64,000 nucleotides of DNA from Acridotheres tristis (Eukaryota > Chordata > Aves > Passeriformes > Sturnidae), in NCBI GenBank assembly GCA_037013685.1, contig CM072899.1:9776479-9840478 (forward strand), in the 5' to 3' direction. The position numbers and the translations under genes were made by a program. Below are positions 36,623 to 49,539 of the stretch, one piece after another. The stretch's first letter is position 1; every line of letters starts with the position of its first letter. The notes below the pieces were generated by a model. The model saw nothing but the letters and a program-made list of their open reading frames with translations. It searched no databases and was not told the origin of the DNA.

Positions 36623-38074
36623 TTCTCTATGATTTAGGAATGTAACTCCACTGATCTGAACTAGCAAATTGAAGTTAGTTCTGATTTGAAACATATATGA
36701 GTTTTCTAAGTGTCACATCCCTAATAAACTTCCTGCCTAAAAGATGGCTCCAAAAGGCCGTAGGGCTAGAAATAAAAATGGGAGAGGTGTAAAATAGTGC
36801 TGAAGTCACTCAAGTCAATGACTGAATCCTATCAAGATCCTTGTACCTTACTCCAAAGTAGTTTCTAGGTAACCAAAACACCAACTGCCAGCACAAAGCA
36901 GAAACTAGGCTGCTGGTTAGGCAGGTGGACACTGAAAGATTTGCCTCTGCCAACAGTCCCTTTTGTCCACTTAGGGAGTGACAACAAGGCTCTTGCATGA
37001 TTCCTCCATTTCCATCACTTCTCATGTACCAAGCAGCCTGCCTTGGAAGAGTACACACATCTCAGAGCCAGTAACAATAGGAAAACCTCTTCACCTAAAC
37101 AGAGAGGAACAGTAAGCCCTGCTCTGGGACCCTTTCACAACACTTACCCAGCAGCAACACCTGCTATGGGCTGTTGGAGAATTTTAAAGAAAATTAAATA
37201 CTTACATAAAGATGAAGCCAGGCTTGGGTAGCTTTTTCTGGTGGGATTTTTGGGCAAGTTATTCCCACTCTTTTACCTGTGAGTGTATGTAAAAGGGCCA
37301 CAGAATGCCACTCTTTGGTGCTGTGGAGCAGCATAAAGGCACCTGTTTGCCAAGGGGAGCCATTCTGTTTTGTTTCTCAAATTGTGTCTACTTTGGGAAC
37401 ATGCTTGAAAAATAATAATTTTGCTGTATGCCGTGTGAAGTAGAGGTTTTATTCAGACAGTTAGACAGAGGTTTCTGTAGTTATCCTCACTCCCAGCCAG
37501 ACAGAAAGAAGAGAATGGACGGAATTTGGAAGCATCTATAATGCACCAGGCTAAGCAAAGATAAAGTGTGGGGCGAGAGGAATTAAGTGGTGACAAAGTG
37601 CATACTCATATTGGTGAATCCCAGGATTCTTTTTAGGTGCTGCTAAGAAGCAAGTTTATGTCAAGCCATGAACATCACTAAAGCACATTTCTTATCTATC
37701 TCCCAAGCACCACTGAGTCCCAAAATCTGCCACTTAAAATTTTTAGTATCCATTGCAGGGAAATCATTGATTGCAAACAATGTGGGGAAAGCTATGTGAA
37801 AATTATTTTTCAGGGTGGGATGAAAAAGATGCCAATAGGAACTCCACAACACTGGAAAACAAAGACCGGACCAACTCTCATTCCATTTGAGAAACAATTA
37901 AAAGCATGAAACCAAAGGTTTCCAGCAGAGACTGCTGCAAAGGCTTAAAAGATAGTGGCTCTGGAGCAACTGCTGTAAAACATACCACCAGCCCTCCCAA
38001 AAAGTGCCAAGTGCCTTAATGTCCATGGGAATCAGTGTGGATGAGGGTGTCACCTCTCCCAAGCCCAGCAGTTA
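36623..38074. other. Unique non-coding DNA
   Basis: No gene or repeat is recognised. Open frames are all below 85 codons. Confidence 0.5.
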
Positions 38075-38100
38075 CATTCTCCTTCTGTCCTTTGTTTCAG
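38075..38100 (+). promoter_or_regulatory. Strong 3' splice-site-like sequence
   Basis: About 25 bases of mostly pyrimidine end in TTTGTTTCAG at 38100, an excellent vertebrate acceptor. It lies directly at the left edge of the L2-like relic. The sequence after it stays open in one frame for 84 codons. A donor-like CTG|GTGAGA occurs near 38420-38430. Whether it is used is unknown. Confidence 0.35.
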
Positions 38101-38478
38101 CTGGTGAAAATCCGACGTTTTGCAGCTGGGTGTCTGGTACGAACCAACTCCTGTTCATCTCCTGAGCCACACTTTCCAGCGTGTCATCAAGTGCCCTCTT
38201 GGCCACCATCTGAGGAGCAGAGGCAGTTTGCTGTAGTTTTCCAGTCAGACTCTGAAATGGTTATTCACACTTTTTTTGTGGCAAGATTAGATTATTGTAA
38301 TTCTTTATTGGCTGCCTTCCCAAAGGGGGCTCTGCACAAACTCCAGATGGTGTGAAATATGGCCGGCAGGATTTGAGTTAAGAAGGGACAGTATCATCCA
38401 TTCTGTTAAACCTCCACCTTGGCAACTGGTGAGACAGCAAACTGATTTCAAACCTGTCCTTTTCCCCTCTGTGCCCAG
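38101..38478 (+). mobile_element. L2-like LINE reverse transcriptase C-terminal relic
   Basis: Translated on the plus strand, 38239-38352 reads [20 protein letters not shown], then NSLLAAFPKGALHKLQMV. This is the conserved segment just after the reverse-transcriptase palm in L2/Rex/Jockey-type LINEs ('...[33 protein letters not shown]'). A TGA at 38353 interrupts it at the expected Q of 'LQLVQNAAARLL', and MAGRI continues in frame. After a +1 shift, 38384-38470 reads RDSIIHSVKPPPWQLVRQQT then DFKPVL, matching 'RREHITPVLRSLHWLPVRARIDFKVLL'. The upstream part (38101-38238, VKIRRF...) is open but only faintly similar. One stop and one frameshift make it non-functional as a retrotransposon. The readability is notable, because L2 activity in the bird lineage is thought to be very old. 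Confidence 0.7.
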
Positions 38479-40440
38479 CTGAGGCCAGGGCTCTGTCAGC
38501 AATATTGTGATTCGTTATGGTCCAGAGTGTGTTACCCAGGCTCACACTACTGGGTAAATAATTCTCTGAAGAGTCATTCCAAGAAGGTGAGGGAAGTATA
38601 AACCTGATTTCCATCTGCTCATTCTACTCTATAGCCTGTGCAAAAGCTGGGCGGGATACTGCAATTACACCCTTTGCAAACAGCACAGAATGTCAAGGAT
38701 TGATGAGCTGCTCCTAGTGAACTGCTCTAACCAAAACTGCAGCCTAAAGACCCCTGCTCCTGGCCACCTGCTTCCAGGCATGAGGCACCAAACCATAGCC
38801 CTCCTCTGGCATGGCTGGAGAGAAATGGCAATGCTAACCTTATCCCACAGAGGCAGCCATCTAAATGCAGCACATCCCTAAGGCTTTTCTAATTTTCAGG
38901 TGGCCAATCCCTTCCCACCCCATTTTGAGCCGTCAAGAGGACACCCGGACAGCAGCCAGCTCCCTGCTCCTGCTGTAGCACTGCAGGGCCTCATCAGAAA
39001 ACACAGACTGCTGGTACGTGTTCCTATGTGCCATCTTTCACTTTGTGTAAACAGTGCTAAACAAACAATTGATAGGATAATAACTGGCTTAATACAGACC
39101 AGCACAAATAAAACCTTCCGGTGTTTTGGCCTTTTGTCTTTTTAGAACTTTCCCTTTCTGGAAGAGAGTGATACGAAAGGTGTATTCCTTCTCAATTGAT
39201 TTGTTTTCATATTGAGCCCAAGAGTTAAAATCTTCCCTGATTTAACTATAGTGCCTGAACTCCTGCAGGCCTTTCGTGCAAGGGAAACATCTTGGGCGGG
39301 CTGTAATTAGAATCTAGTAAAGAATGATCATTTGGCTTCTTTTTATTAACTGCTATTTACACAGCAGAATGTGATTTGCTGCATAAGAGGGGAGAAGGGC
39401 TGGGGACAGCTTTTGCTGTGCACTGGAATGGCATGGCAAACACGGCGTGCTCTGAGCTGTTTACCTTCCCCGTCACTTCTGCAGGGAACCTGTGACCTGC
39501 CACTCATGGACGTGGATATAAAAGCTCATGCTGTTTTGGTTGGTTGTTTTTTCTGTTAGTGCAAGACAGCTGACACAGACTATTTGCTTTGGGAAAACAA
39601 CCAAACCCTTTTGTTTTGCATGAAGAGGGTGAAAAAAACCTGTACATAAAGAATTGCCCTGACTCTGCAAACAGCTACTGCACAAGGAAGAACGACTGAT
39701 GGTCAGCTCCAGGGCATGCTGACTGTCATTTTAGACCTACAGTGCCACCATTATTTTAGAAATTCAGAAGCCTTGGGAAGCTGAAGACACAAAAATATTT
39801 CCTCATATGGATAAAAACAAAATTTTAAGAAAAATTCCAGCAATGTGAGAGAACAGACAAAGTCAGGATGGTTTACCTGAAATCCTGAGAATTTGGAGTT
39901 GAAACAAAATGGTCTCTGTGCCTTGTGCTATACTGTTCTGCACTTTCTATGGGACTGAGAATATACAGCAACTTTTTGTACTGCTTTTACAAAACCATGT
40001 CCTGCTGGATCAGATGTTTGGCCATTTTAACACAAGAGATATAGTGAGAAGGGCTTTGGGATTACTGCAGCCTGTACCATCCTGAGAGCAGCTTCAAGGG
40101 CAGGAGCTACCACCATGTCAACCCAACACTTTGATAAAGCTCTGCCTCAGTGCTGCCTTGAGCATGCTGCTGCCTATGAAAGATGCTGACAGACACCTCT
40201 CAGTTGCCCATTCATTCCATTTCCAAGTTTCTCCAAACCAGACTGTGAAGGTGCCAGTCCAAGACTTGCCAGTACTGAGGTACAGCCTTAGCTTAAATCT
40301 AGAATGAAAATTTTACATCTTTTAATTTCCCAACAGTTCATTTTAAAGACAAATTTTATCAGTATTTGCTCAGCTGGAGCTCTTCACTAGTGGATAGGCT
40401 CTAGGTATCTGATTAGAGACATCTAGAGCTATTTGAAGTT
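38479..40440. other. Unique non-coding DNA
   Basis: No exon or repeat is recognised. There is a slightly GC-richer stretch at 38880-38990, and open frames reach 81 codons at most. Confidence 0.5.
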
Positions 40441-40909
40441 TGTGACCCCCCTAAGACAGGTAAAAGTCAGGACCTACAGGAGATTCACATCCTCTTTTAG
40501 GGACAGACTGAGCTCATATGGGGCACACAGATGCACTCTAGTATATCACATATCCTATATAGTGCCAGACACATATGGGTAGGTGTTGCATATAGGTAAA
40601 GCCTTATAGATTAAGGGCCTTGTTACCCTTGTAAAATCATGGCTCAGGCCTGCTACTTAGGCTAAGCAGAAGGGAACTATGTGAGAGTGACTCAGCTGGA
40701 ATGGGGTAGAGAGACCTGAGAGCTGTGTGAGACTCTGACTGCCCCATGCCCACATCGTGGTGCCTGGTGGTTGGCTGGCTTGGGCTTGTTGTTGGGCCTT
40801 AAGACTATGTACACTGATAACTGGCTAACTGCTCAAAAAGGCCTTTTTTTACAATAAAGTGACTCTCCCTTGCACTGCCTGGGGACTCTGTGTCATTTTG
40901 CTTTGTACA
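40441..40909 (+). mobile_element. Candidate solo LTR (endogenous retrovirus)
   Basis: The segment begins TGTGAC and ends TTTGTACA, a TG...CA pair. It has a weak TATA-like CTATATAG at 40555-40562 and a polyadenylation signal AATAAA at 40853-40858. The signal is followed by a short U5-like stretch (GTGACTCTCCCTTGCACTGC...TGTGTCATTTTGC), the layout of R-U5 in avian ERV LTRs. No primer-binding site or gag/pol reading frame follows, which suggests a solo LTR. No clear target-site duplication flanks these ends, so the exact boundaries are unsure. It could also be unrelated unique DNA. Confidence 0.42.
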
Positions 40910-43900
40910 GGTAGGCAACTCAACTGCCTCCTATGTGAGTCAACTCAATGTTTGCAAAGGATCTGCTCCCAACTTCGTTGTCTGCTGAGAACTGAGCCAT
41001 GAATGCATTTCGTGCATTTCAGAAAATTGTCCAAAAGGAGTGCTGGGAAAGGCAATGCCTGCTTATTTTTACATAAAATATAACAGCTTATTTATATTCC
41101 CTGCAAAGTCACTAGAAAGGTCTCCATGACACCAGCCACCACAGCCTTGAGCAGCAGAACAACCCAAGCCGTGATCTGCTCAGGCCTTCATGCACACAAA
41201 CATCAATCCATTCAGCACATGCATATGATGCTGATAACCATCTGATAGGCCACGTGACATACTAGAAAATCAAACAGCAAACCTCGCCCCAGTGTGTGAC
41301 ACAGAGCCCACCAGCCCAAACACGTGCCATTTCAAGCCTAATTCTTTATCAGATGAAAGGAAAGCTCTCCTGATCACATAAACAGCATAATAAGTGCTGG
41401 AGCCCTCAGCTGTGAACATGAATGCTCAATATGCCAGGTGGCTTAAGCTGCAAGCATGTAATCTCCTGTTGCTGTGTAGCTTTCAGGCATCCTTCCACGT
41501 TCTTAATTCTCCTGATAAATTTAGAGAGACTTGTTTCCAAAGAACACATTTTCCAGCAATTCATAACATAAAATATCACACATCATGAACTCTATTTACC
41601 ACACTACAGCCAGGAGTGAAAGAGCTCACATATCCCTATAGACTCACTCTTGAACAGCTGGGGGGAAGCACATTAAAAAGAAGCATGTTGTATTCTCTAG
41701 AGACTGCCACTGTGACCAGAAGTGTGAATGACTCCCCAAACCTCATGTTATTTGCAAAGCTGAAGAGCAAGCAGAAAAAGACATAGATCATAGGCATTCA
41801 TACAGAGCTTTTAATTAGAGAGAAGGATGTGGCTCTCTGCATAGGATACCTGTGTCTTCACGTGTTACAAATCAACACAGCTTATTACGGAATTACATCA
41901 GTCTGTGCCAATGGGAATTCAGTCCAGGTATGCACATAAAGATGTCTGTCTTTGCCATGGAAACACAACACCTAGGTGAGGGACCACACGAGCAGCTTAA
42001 CAGCAACTGTATGAATACTTGACAGAGCAGGAAAGAAAAATGAAAACAATTGTTCTAATTGAATCTATGGGGGGTGTGTAAGTAGGGCAGAATGCACAGC
42101 AATTACCTGATTTGGAGCTGAGCCACAACACCAGCACTGCTGCTCCTGCTCTATGAGACTGCAAAGGAGCCTAAGTAAACAGGATTCTGTTTGGCTAAAA
42201 TGGTTGTTTACACAGAAACAGGGAACTGTGTAAAAAGACATGGTGCCTGCCCAAATCTGAGCACTGAATCAAGGCCACAAGCTGAGGAGCTGAATTGCTG
42301 CCCTCACTTGCACCAAAGAGCAGAGATATGGTTCTCCCTCAGAGAGATATTTCCTGCCTGGACAGTAGATGGGCACAGCTTTAACCAGTTGTGGAAGGGA
42401 AACTCCAGGTTACTACAAATGAAATCAAGGCTCCAGAAGAGTTAACATGAACATTCTGGATTTCCTCAGATTAGAGATGCTACCAGCTCACACAGTTCCC
42501 TCTCTCTGTAGTCCACTTACCACACACTACTCCTATTCCTTCCTCACAGCCATCACCAGCAAGCTCCAGGCACTGCTCCTCACTCACCACTACATCTCTC
42601 CATATCACCCTGCAGAGAGGCAAACCTGCAGAGAGAGCTGTTGAGAGCCTAGCCCCCAGAAATGCCACATGACAGTGGATTCCCAGGCAGAGGGTGGATG
42701 AGAGGCACAAAGACAATGGTCAATAACAAAATGAGGCTCCACTGGTAGCATGGAGAGGGTATAACCTGGCCTAGGTTATTTTGGAGTATCAATTAAGCAG
42801 CAGCGATAATGTCTACAAGAAAGACTAGATGAAGTCCTGCAGAAACAAAGTTCCTTTTCTGAGGAAAAGCCAATAGGCAATGGCTTACCCAGTGATGCCA
42901 TTCATGGTCCAACAAGCACATCTTAGTCATATAACAGAGGAACAACTTGAAGCATCTGCTCCATCATCAGTCACAGCTTTGTGACTGCGCCAGTGACTGC
43001 AGCCACAAGGGTCCAGTGCTACAGGCCCTGCACACACCCAACACACAGGTCTGAACCTGTGACCCACAGCTTCTGCAGACCATCACAAATCCCCTGAGAC
43101 ATACAGCTCCCCACAGCCTTGCAGGTTGTTTTCAGTTAGACAAATTCAAATAGTTGCCACAAAAGCTTAATCTCTTTCCAGCCACACTCACGCTGAGTGT
43201 CAATAGGAAAAAGTCCTATGAATACGCTTGATAATTACAGAGCCATGGCTGTAGCAAAGAACAAAGTATAATGCAGGCTTGAATACTCAGGAAATTGACT
43301 GCTGATATGTTTCCATTCATTGTTTTGTTCTCTGTTCTCAGTGTTATATTAAAATCTCCTACTAAGAATGAGCTTTCTTGTTTAATGGAACTTGTCAGTT
43401 AGAGGAAATCTGCTTGAGCTGTTTGATCTATTCTTTAAAATAATATTAATTGCAAATTTAGCACATGACCCTATCTTAGTTCAAAAACTAAAGCTGATCT
43501 TTTTCAAAATGTATTTGTTTCCCAGAAAAATCATGGGCCATCGCTTTCCCACTTGAATGTATTCACTGTCCCTTTGCCCCACTATTCAGTCCAGGCTATT
43601 CATTAGATATGTTGATCGATTGTACCAGTCACCTGACATTGTTTTCCTGACTCTATTAGTGAAAATTGATAGTAGTGAATAGCAAATAGTAAACATGGTG
43701 GAAATCTCTGGTCACGAGAAAATCCATGATACCTTGCAGTTTGTGAGCATCTTTACAAAATCCTGACAGCCATGTCCGCATTCAAGTGTGACCTCACGAC
43801 TCTAGGAAAACACACTCAGTGCTTCTGCTTGCCTCTCCATTAATGGAACATGCTTGTCTATTTTTGATTCCATGTAGCTCGTAATTAAGAACTGAATTTG

Positions 43901-44989
43901 CGGGTTTGCTATTCATCTTGATTTCCAGCATGTGCAGTCACACTAACAAATCCTAATTTCAGGCTCAGAAGCTGATGTACAGTAGAATCTGAACTTCCCA
44001 AGTCCTACAGTTGAATGGTATATAAATCTGGAAGTTTCACTTGGTTCCTTGCAGACATAAAAGAGCGATTTAGAAGAATCAGATGCAGTGGCCAGTTTAG
44101 ACTCTATGTAAATTTGTAGGATTATTTCAATTTGCTGGTCCTGAACCTTCAATGAAAATATGCAAAAACGGGTTACACGGGGTTGTTCACAGAAACAATA
44201 TTTATTTTGTGAGTGTCTTCCTGCACCCAGTTATATCAGAATGCTGTAAGAAAGGGGAAATGGCCAGTTTCAGGGCTCATATAATTGGGTATAACACATT
44301 CTATCATCAGTTCTTGATCCTTTACTTTAAGCAATCTCAAAAGACTTTCGGAAGTGCTCAGAAACCACTGTCCATGTCACCGTGACCACAAGTGCTGTCA
44401 CTTTTAGGAATTTGACTTTACAATCAGAGAAGTGGTGCCGTGAGCCCATTCCCTGCCAGGCAGCAGCATCAGCTCTGCATCTTCCTCTCCATCAGAGCAC
44501 CTCTGGCAGGCACTGCAAATCCCCTCCCTTGTCTGGTGGCAGCAGGTTTGGTTATCCCTTTCTCATTCATGGAATTTGCCTCACCTGGGCCTTGCTAAGG
44601 ACGCTGTCCTGGTGCTGTGCACCTCCAGCAGTGCGAATTAGGGGCAGCAAGACACCCCTGCAGAGGCACCTCACTGAGGGACTGCTCGTGCTGCCGGGGG
44701 AGCCTGAGCTCCCTGCCCACGCATCTTTCAGGACATGTACCATCCTCCTCTGCTCCATCTTCCCTGCTCCTGACTAATTCAGGCAGCTCAAGGTGCAGGG
44801 AATTCCTCTCAAATAAATCCATCCTCCCCCGCCCCGATCCTTTCTTAAAGCAAGGGCAGAATTGTTCAAAACAACCCAAGGGAAGAAATCCAAAATAGGA
44901 GGTGACCTCCTTCCAACCCTCAGCGCTGGGGGCTGAGGTGTGGCCCCTCCCCGAGCCCTCTGGGTTATTCCCACACCTTTGTCTCATTC
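40910..44989. other. Unique non-coding DNA
   Basis: No gene is supported. The 44380-44900 stretch rises in GC and carries overlapping frames of 93-135 codons on both strands with no recognisable domain. The rest is AT-rich and featureless. Confidence 0.5.
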
Positions 44990-45410
44990 CCTCCTGGAGC
45001 ACAGCCCTCGCACGGGCTCGTGTTTTCCATGGCCCATGAAGAGCTCTCTGTTCCCCGCATGAGTCACCCCGCAGGCTGGGCTGCCCTCGCCATTCTCTAG
45101 GAGCGGGGCTTTGTGTCGAGGGAAAGGGCCGGGACTGTCGGCGGGAGCATCGCCCAGCACGGCTGCATCAAAGCTCCGTGTTGATGCCATCCATCCGTGA
45201 GCCGCCGGAGCAGCAGCTGCAGAAACCCTGCTTTTCGTGCCTGCCAGCAGGCAAACCCTCTCCTAGGATCCCCGGCGTGGTGCTAAAGCCCTGCCGGCTG
45301 TCACTACCTGTGCCAGCCCCCACGGGACACGGCACATGCCGCAAACACCTTTTTCTTTGACGGTGTTGGCATTTCATCTGAGCCAGGACAAAGAGGGCGC
45401 GGCCGGTTTT
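44990..45410. promoter_or_regulatory. Small CpG island
   Basis: By eye there are roughly two dozen CpG dinucleotides in about 420 bp, in a region that is otherwise CpG-poor. It includes GTCGGCGGGAGCATCGCCC near 45138 and GAGCCGCCGG near 45198. It could be a weak promoter or an orphan (enhancer-type) CpG island. The 103-codon minus frame at 45168-45479 is unrecognised. No TATA box or exon could be assigned. Confidence 0.5.
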
Positions 45411-48400
45411 CAAGTCTGCTTTGAGACTACAGTAAGAGCTCTTTATGGGTTTAAAATTACCATTCTGCAATACTGGCAAACCATTACCTCTTCCAGGAAA
45501 GCTGCTTTGTAGTACTGCAGGAAAGTTATCCCTCTGGTGTTGTAAGCCGCACCAGCAGCATTGCAGTCCTGTGCTCCTGACCAGAGGCTACTTCAGCAAG
45601 GGATTGAATGACTCCATGACCTTCATGGATGCGCAGAGTCAGTTCAAGAGCACTCAGCTGTGCAAATGAAATGCTGGCACCTCACTGATAAGAGGGGAGA
45701 GTACCCATGCCAGGGCAGAGGGGGGGACATGTCAGGATGCAGCAGATAATTGTGGCTCGGGGTGACGGCTCCAGCTCTGAGCTCTCCATTTTGGGGAGAT
45801 AGGCACCTCACCTACTTCAGGCCAGTCCCCTTCCCTCTGTGGCAGGAGCAGCCAGGCTGGTTTGCCAAGGCTTTATTATAAACAAAATTTCTAATGAAGT
45901 ATTTTTCTAGCCATTTTCTTCTGGTGCTGCTGGAGGTCAGAGCCATCCCAGAATGGTTTGCTCACCTACGGACTCCAGCTGCACCAGCACAGAGCCTCCA
46001 TGTCTAGTGGGGAGGGTGACAGGTGAGCTCCCCCAGTCTGACATTGCTCTGGAACATCAAAAAGGCGATTGTATACAGACAGGAAAAAAACCAAACTTCT
46101 CAGTTCCAGCACAAGGAGAGTTCTGCTTTTGCTCTCAGCTCACTACTTTGGTGCTGTTTGAGGATTAGGCTACAACTCAGACCTGCAATTCTGCTTTAGA
46201 TTTGGCTGAACATCCCTGAAATGCCATGTACATTTATGAGATTTCAGCACAAGAGATGGGAAACACCTGATGCTTGATATTGCTTTCTGAGGCATTTTTT
46301 GTCCATGACACTTCTATACCCTGAACCCAAATCCTTTCCCCAGTTTGTCCTCCAACCTTGGCTATACACTCTGTAGCCAAATAATATCCCCCCCCTTTTT
46401 TTTTTTCCCTTCTGGAGACACAGCAGCTGTTGTGTTTTGCTGCTGAATGAAGCAATGTTTTACCAGCTATGGTTTCCTGATTTGCAGATTTTGATGGCAG
46501 CGCTGTCACAGAGTTCCCACCATCAGCCCCTGCCAGTGTGCCTCCCAACACACAACAGTCAGGCCTTTCAGCAGGGCCAGAGCAGTTGTTCCTGGGGGCA
46601 ATGCTAGTCAGGCACTGATCTAGTTGAAGCAAAAAAACAAAAAACAAACCAAACCAAAACACATACACAAAAAAAGAAAAAAACCAAAATTCTTTATATT
46701 TTACAGGGGTTTTTGTTCACAGTGTTAACCACCAGCAATTCCTGATGTGGCTTGCTGCAGAGTCACATGAAGAGCTGTTTAGATACATTTCGGAGAGTGC
46801 TGAGCTGGAGTAAAACAGTGTGGAAAAAAACTGAGATGGGAATATCTCAAGGTAGAATTGCTACTAAAGCTTCCTTGTCCTTAAGCCATGGCCAGGGTTT
46901 CTTATCGTGGACCACAACTGGGAGATCACCATAATTTTCCAGTAAACAGCCTATTCATTTCACAATTTATACATCATATATCCCCCATGAACCAGAGAAT
47001 CAGCTCTACAGACTCCTTTCAGGCCTTAAAAGGATCCTTAAGCTTCAGTTTTCATTTTTAAATGAATACAAGCACTCTGCTGAGCTCTAAGCTATTAAAG
47101 CAAGACATCACTTCACTGATAAACTGAATAATTTCACAATAATTCACTTAATTGTCCAATTCACCTATGCCTTTAGACCAATATTTTGGGATTCCAAATA
47201 ACACAAATAATAACAAAAATAACAGCAGCACATTCCATCTTACTGAACGAAACAGTGATATACCAAAATACAGCTCGTGATACATTATCACTGGCTGTGC
47301 AGGAGTGTGGGTGGGAAGCAGGAGGCTGCAAGAACAGACAGATAGAGCAGCTCCTACATGCGACTTTCCTCTGCACTATTTGCCTTTTGCTGAAGAAGCA
47401 CAGCAAATACATTAACACATGCATGAAAAATGAGCTGAGGTAATTCCATCTATGAGCATGTGATCGGTCCTGCTGCCACAAATGTTTTCCCTCTAGGTCC
47501 ATATCTGAATCTCACACAGACTGACTCACTCTGCGGCCGCACACGTCACTACTACCCAGCAGCGTCAGCCTGTCATTTGTTTCCATTTGGAACGGGATGT
47601 TCTATAATAGCTCCAACTCCCACTCGATAGTTTATGAAATTGCAGTTCTTTCACACACTCCTTTGTTCCTGAGCAGGAGTTTTCAGTTTGTTTCTAAGGT
47701 GCTAAAAGAGGATCAGAGTGGCCTGAGTTCAGGGATGCCTCACCCGAAGCTCTAATAGGATGTGTCTTTCAATAGGATGAAGGTGTGATGGTTCTTGGTG
47801 CACTGTAGCGTTTGTTCTTCAGGAAGGCAAAGGAGGCACAGTGCAGAACTGTTGCTTCTGGGGTTTCTTCAATAACCAGGGAGGGACTGTCACGGACACG
47901 AAAGCTGAAACTCTGGACATGCTGATGGAACCACGAAAGCAGAACCAGCTCTGCTTCAGAGTGTCTCACTATGATGCTCAAATATGCAACACTTGTTTTT
48001 CAGCACTGATTAGTTTGACCCTCTGTTCCACAAATGCTAATCTACATCTGTGTCTTATTCTGGAACAGGTAAGTGTTTCTGAAGTGAATCCCTGGCTGAC
48101 TGTGCTCCACTTAATACTACACAGTTTCAGAGCTCAGCCAACAGGACTAAACTCATACTAATTAAACTCAGATTAAAACCCCCAAGCATCAATAGTATAG
48201 ACATGGAGTTGTCAGCACCAACTTGTTTGTTTTGCTGGCTTGGCGCTCCTGTCATACAAAACTACCACTGCTCGCTAATTGTCTTTCAGAACTCAAAGTC
48301 CTGGAGTTGTATCTCAGCACACAATTGAAAAAGGAGGAATGTATGTGGTTCTAGAAGTGCAGCAGAAGAGAGGAAGCTGCAATCCCCAAGGGTTCCCTTC

Positions 48401-49539
48401 CCACAGTGTTCATCAGGATACACCTGTAACACTGCCAAGTTTCCTGATGGGAATATCTGACAGGCAGCTGATACAAAAGGACAGAACCAAAGGAGGAAGC
48501 AGAGAGCCAAAGAACCAAAGGATTCAAAAGATGTCAGCATTTCTCCTGCCTACTTTTGGGATGCTGCTATGATTCAATGCAGGCTAAAATGGGTTTGTCC
48601 TCACACTGAGTGCACAGCAAAATAGATACACTGATATATGGGAATCCACTGTCCACTGCTCCAAGTGCTGTTCACCTATTTAACAAAGAGCTTTAACTAA
48701 ATGGGGAGCTGACATTACTTTCTAAGGGCACAGCCATTCATAACAAGGAGGTCAATGACAACTTCAAGCATAACAAAAAAAGTATTCCTATTATTCTTCA
48801 GAAAAAGCTAATTACTTACCTGTCACTAGGAATACAATGGGAATCTTAAAGATGATTTGGAGATGATTTGGAAAGCAAAACTTATAAATTGCAAACTGCA
48901 CATAACATTTCTCTGAGAAACAAAAAAGTTCCTAAGGCTCCTGCCTGCAAGAGAGTGCCATAAGCATCCCTGCAGATATTTATTCTGACCTCTTGGACCT
49001 TTGTCCGAGGTTCATTCATTGGGTTTAAATAAATAAGCATTAACAAACCCAGGGCTCCAGATCTTCCACTGTCCTGCATTGAGCCAAGATCTTAAGCAAA
49101 GAGGCTTAAGTCACATTTATATTTCCTTTGACCTAGAGACAGAGCACAGCTCAGTATATCCCCATTATGGAGCAGAAAGACCTTTATGGCTGCACAAGCT
49201 TGCATTCAGCAGCCTGAGAAATCTTTAGAAACTGCTGTAAAGGCAGATCACCACAGGCTGGCATTCCCTGCTTGCTGCAGACACCTTCACATGCAGCACT
49301 GGCTGGGGAGAGCAGCCAGAGCCCCAGCCCTGACTTACTTGCACGACAGCCTCAGGAATCCTCCTGGTGCTGGCTGGCCAGCCATGGGTAATGCTGCACT
49401 GCAGGAATACAGTGCCCAGGCTCTCAGAGCCAGCCCTGGAGCTTTGGTAGCTGCCAGGACAAAAGACAATCTCTAAATGTAAGTCATTATAATCTCACAG
49501 ACATCACCTATAACTTCACCTGGGCTTACCTGGGTCGCT
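45411..49539. other. Unique non-coding DNA with A-rich and C/T tracts
   Basis: Contains a homopyrimidine C8-T11 tract (46388-46406) and an A-rich, C-interrupted tract (46629-46690). A CpG-containing word cluster with CACGTCAC lies at 47530-47550. The 144-codon minus frame at 46234-46668 spans both tracts and has no recognisable domain. No exon is called. Confidence 0.5.
46629..46690 (+). repeat. A-rich low-complexity tract
   Basis: AAAAAACAAAAAACAAACC-type sequence, about 60 bp and almost free of G and T. It could be a decayed poly(A) tail, but no retroposon body was recognised next to it. Confidence 0.75.

Noticed and set aside
38101..38355. Host protein-coding exon behind the strong acceptor
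   Set aside because: The readable part matches a LINE reverse-transcriptase tail rather than a host protein, and a stop at 38353 ends the frame. Exonization is kept as a finding, but no CDS is called.
40910..41400. Internal retroviral region after the candidate LTR
   Set aside because: I found no primer-binding site, no gag or pol frame and no second LTR. At most it is a solo LTR.
46234..46668. 144-codon minus-strand frame with a hydrophobic start resembling a signal peptide
   Set aside because: The hydrophobic start is translated from an A-rich/C-rich low-complexity tract, and no family resemblance or splice structure supports it.
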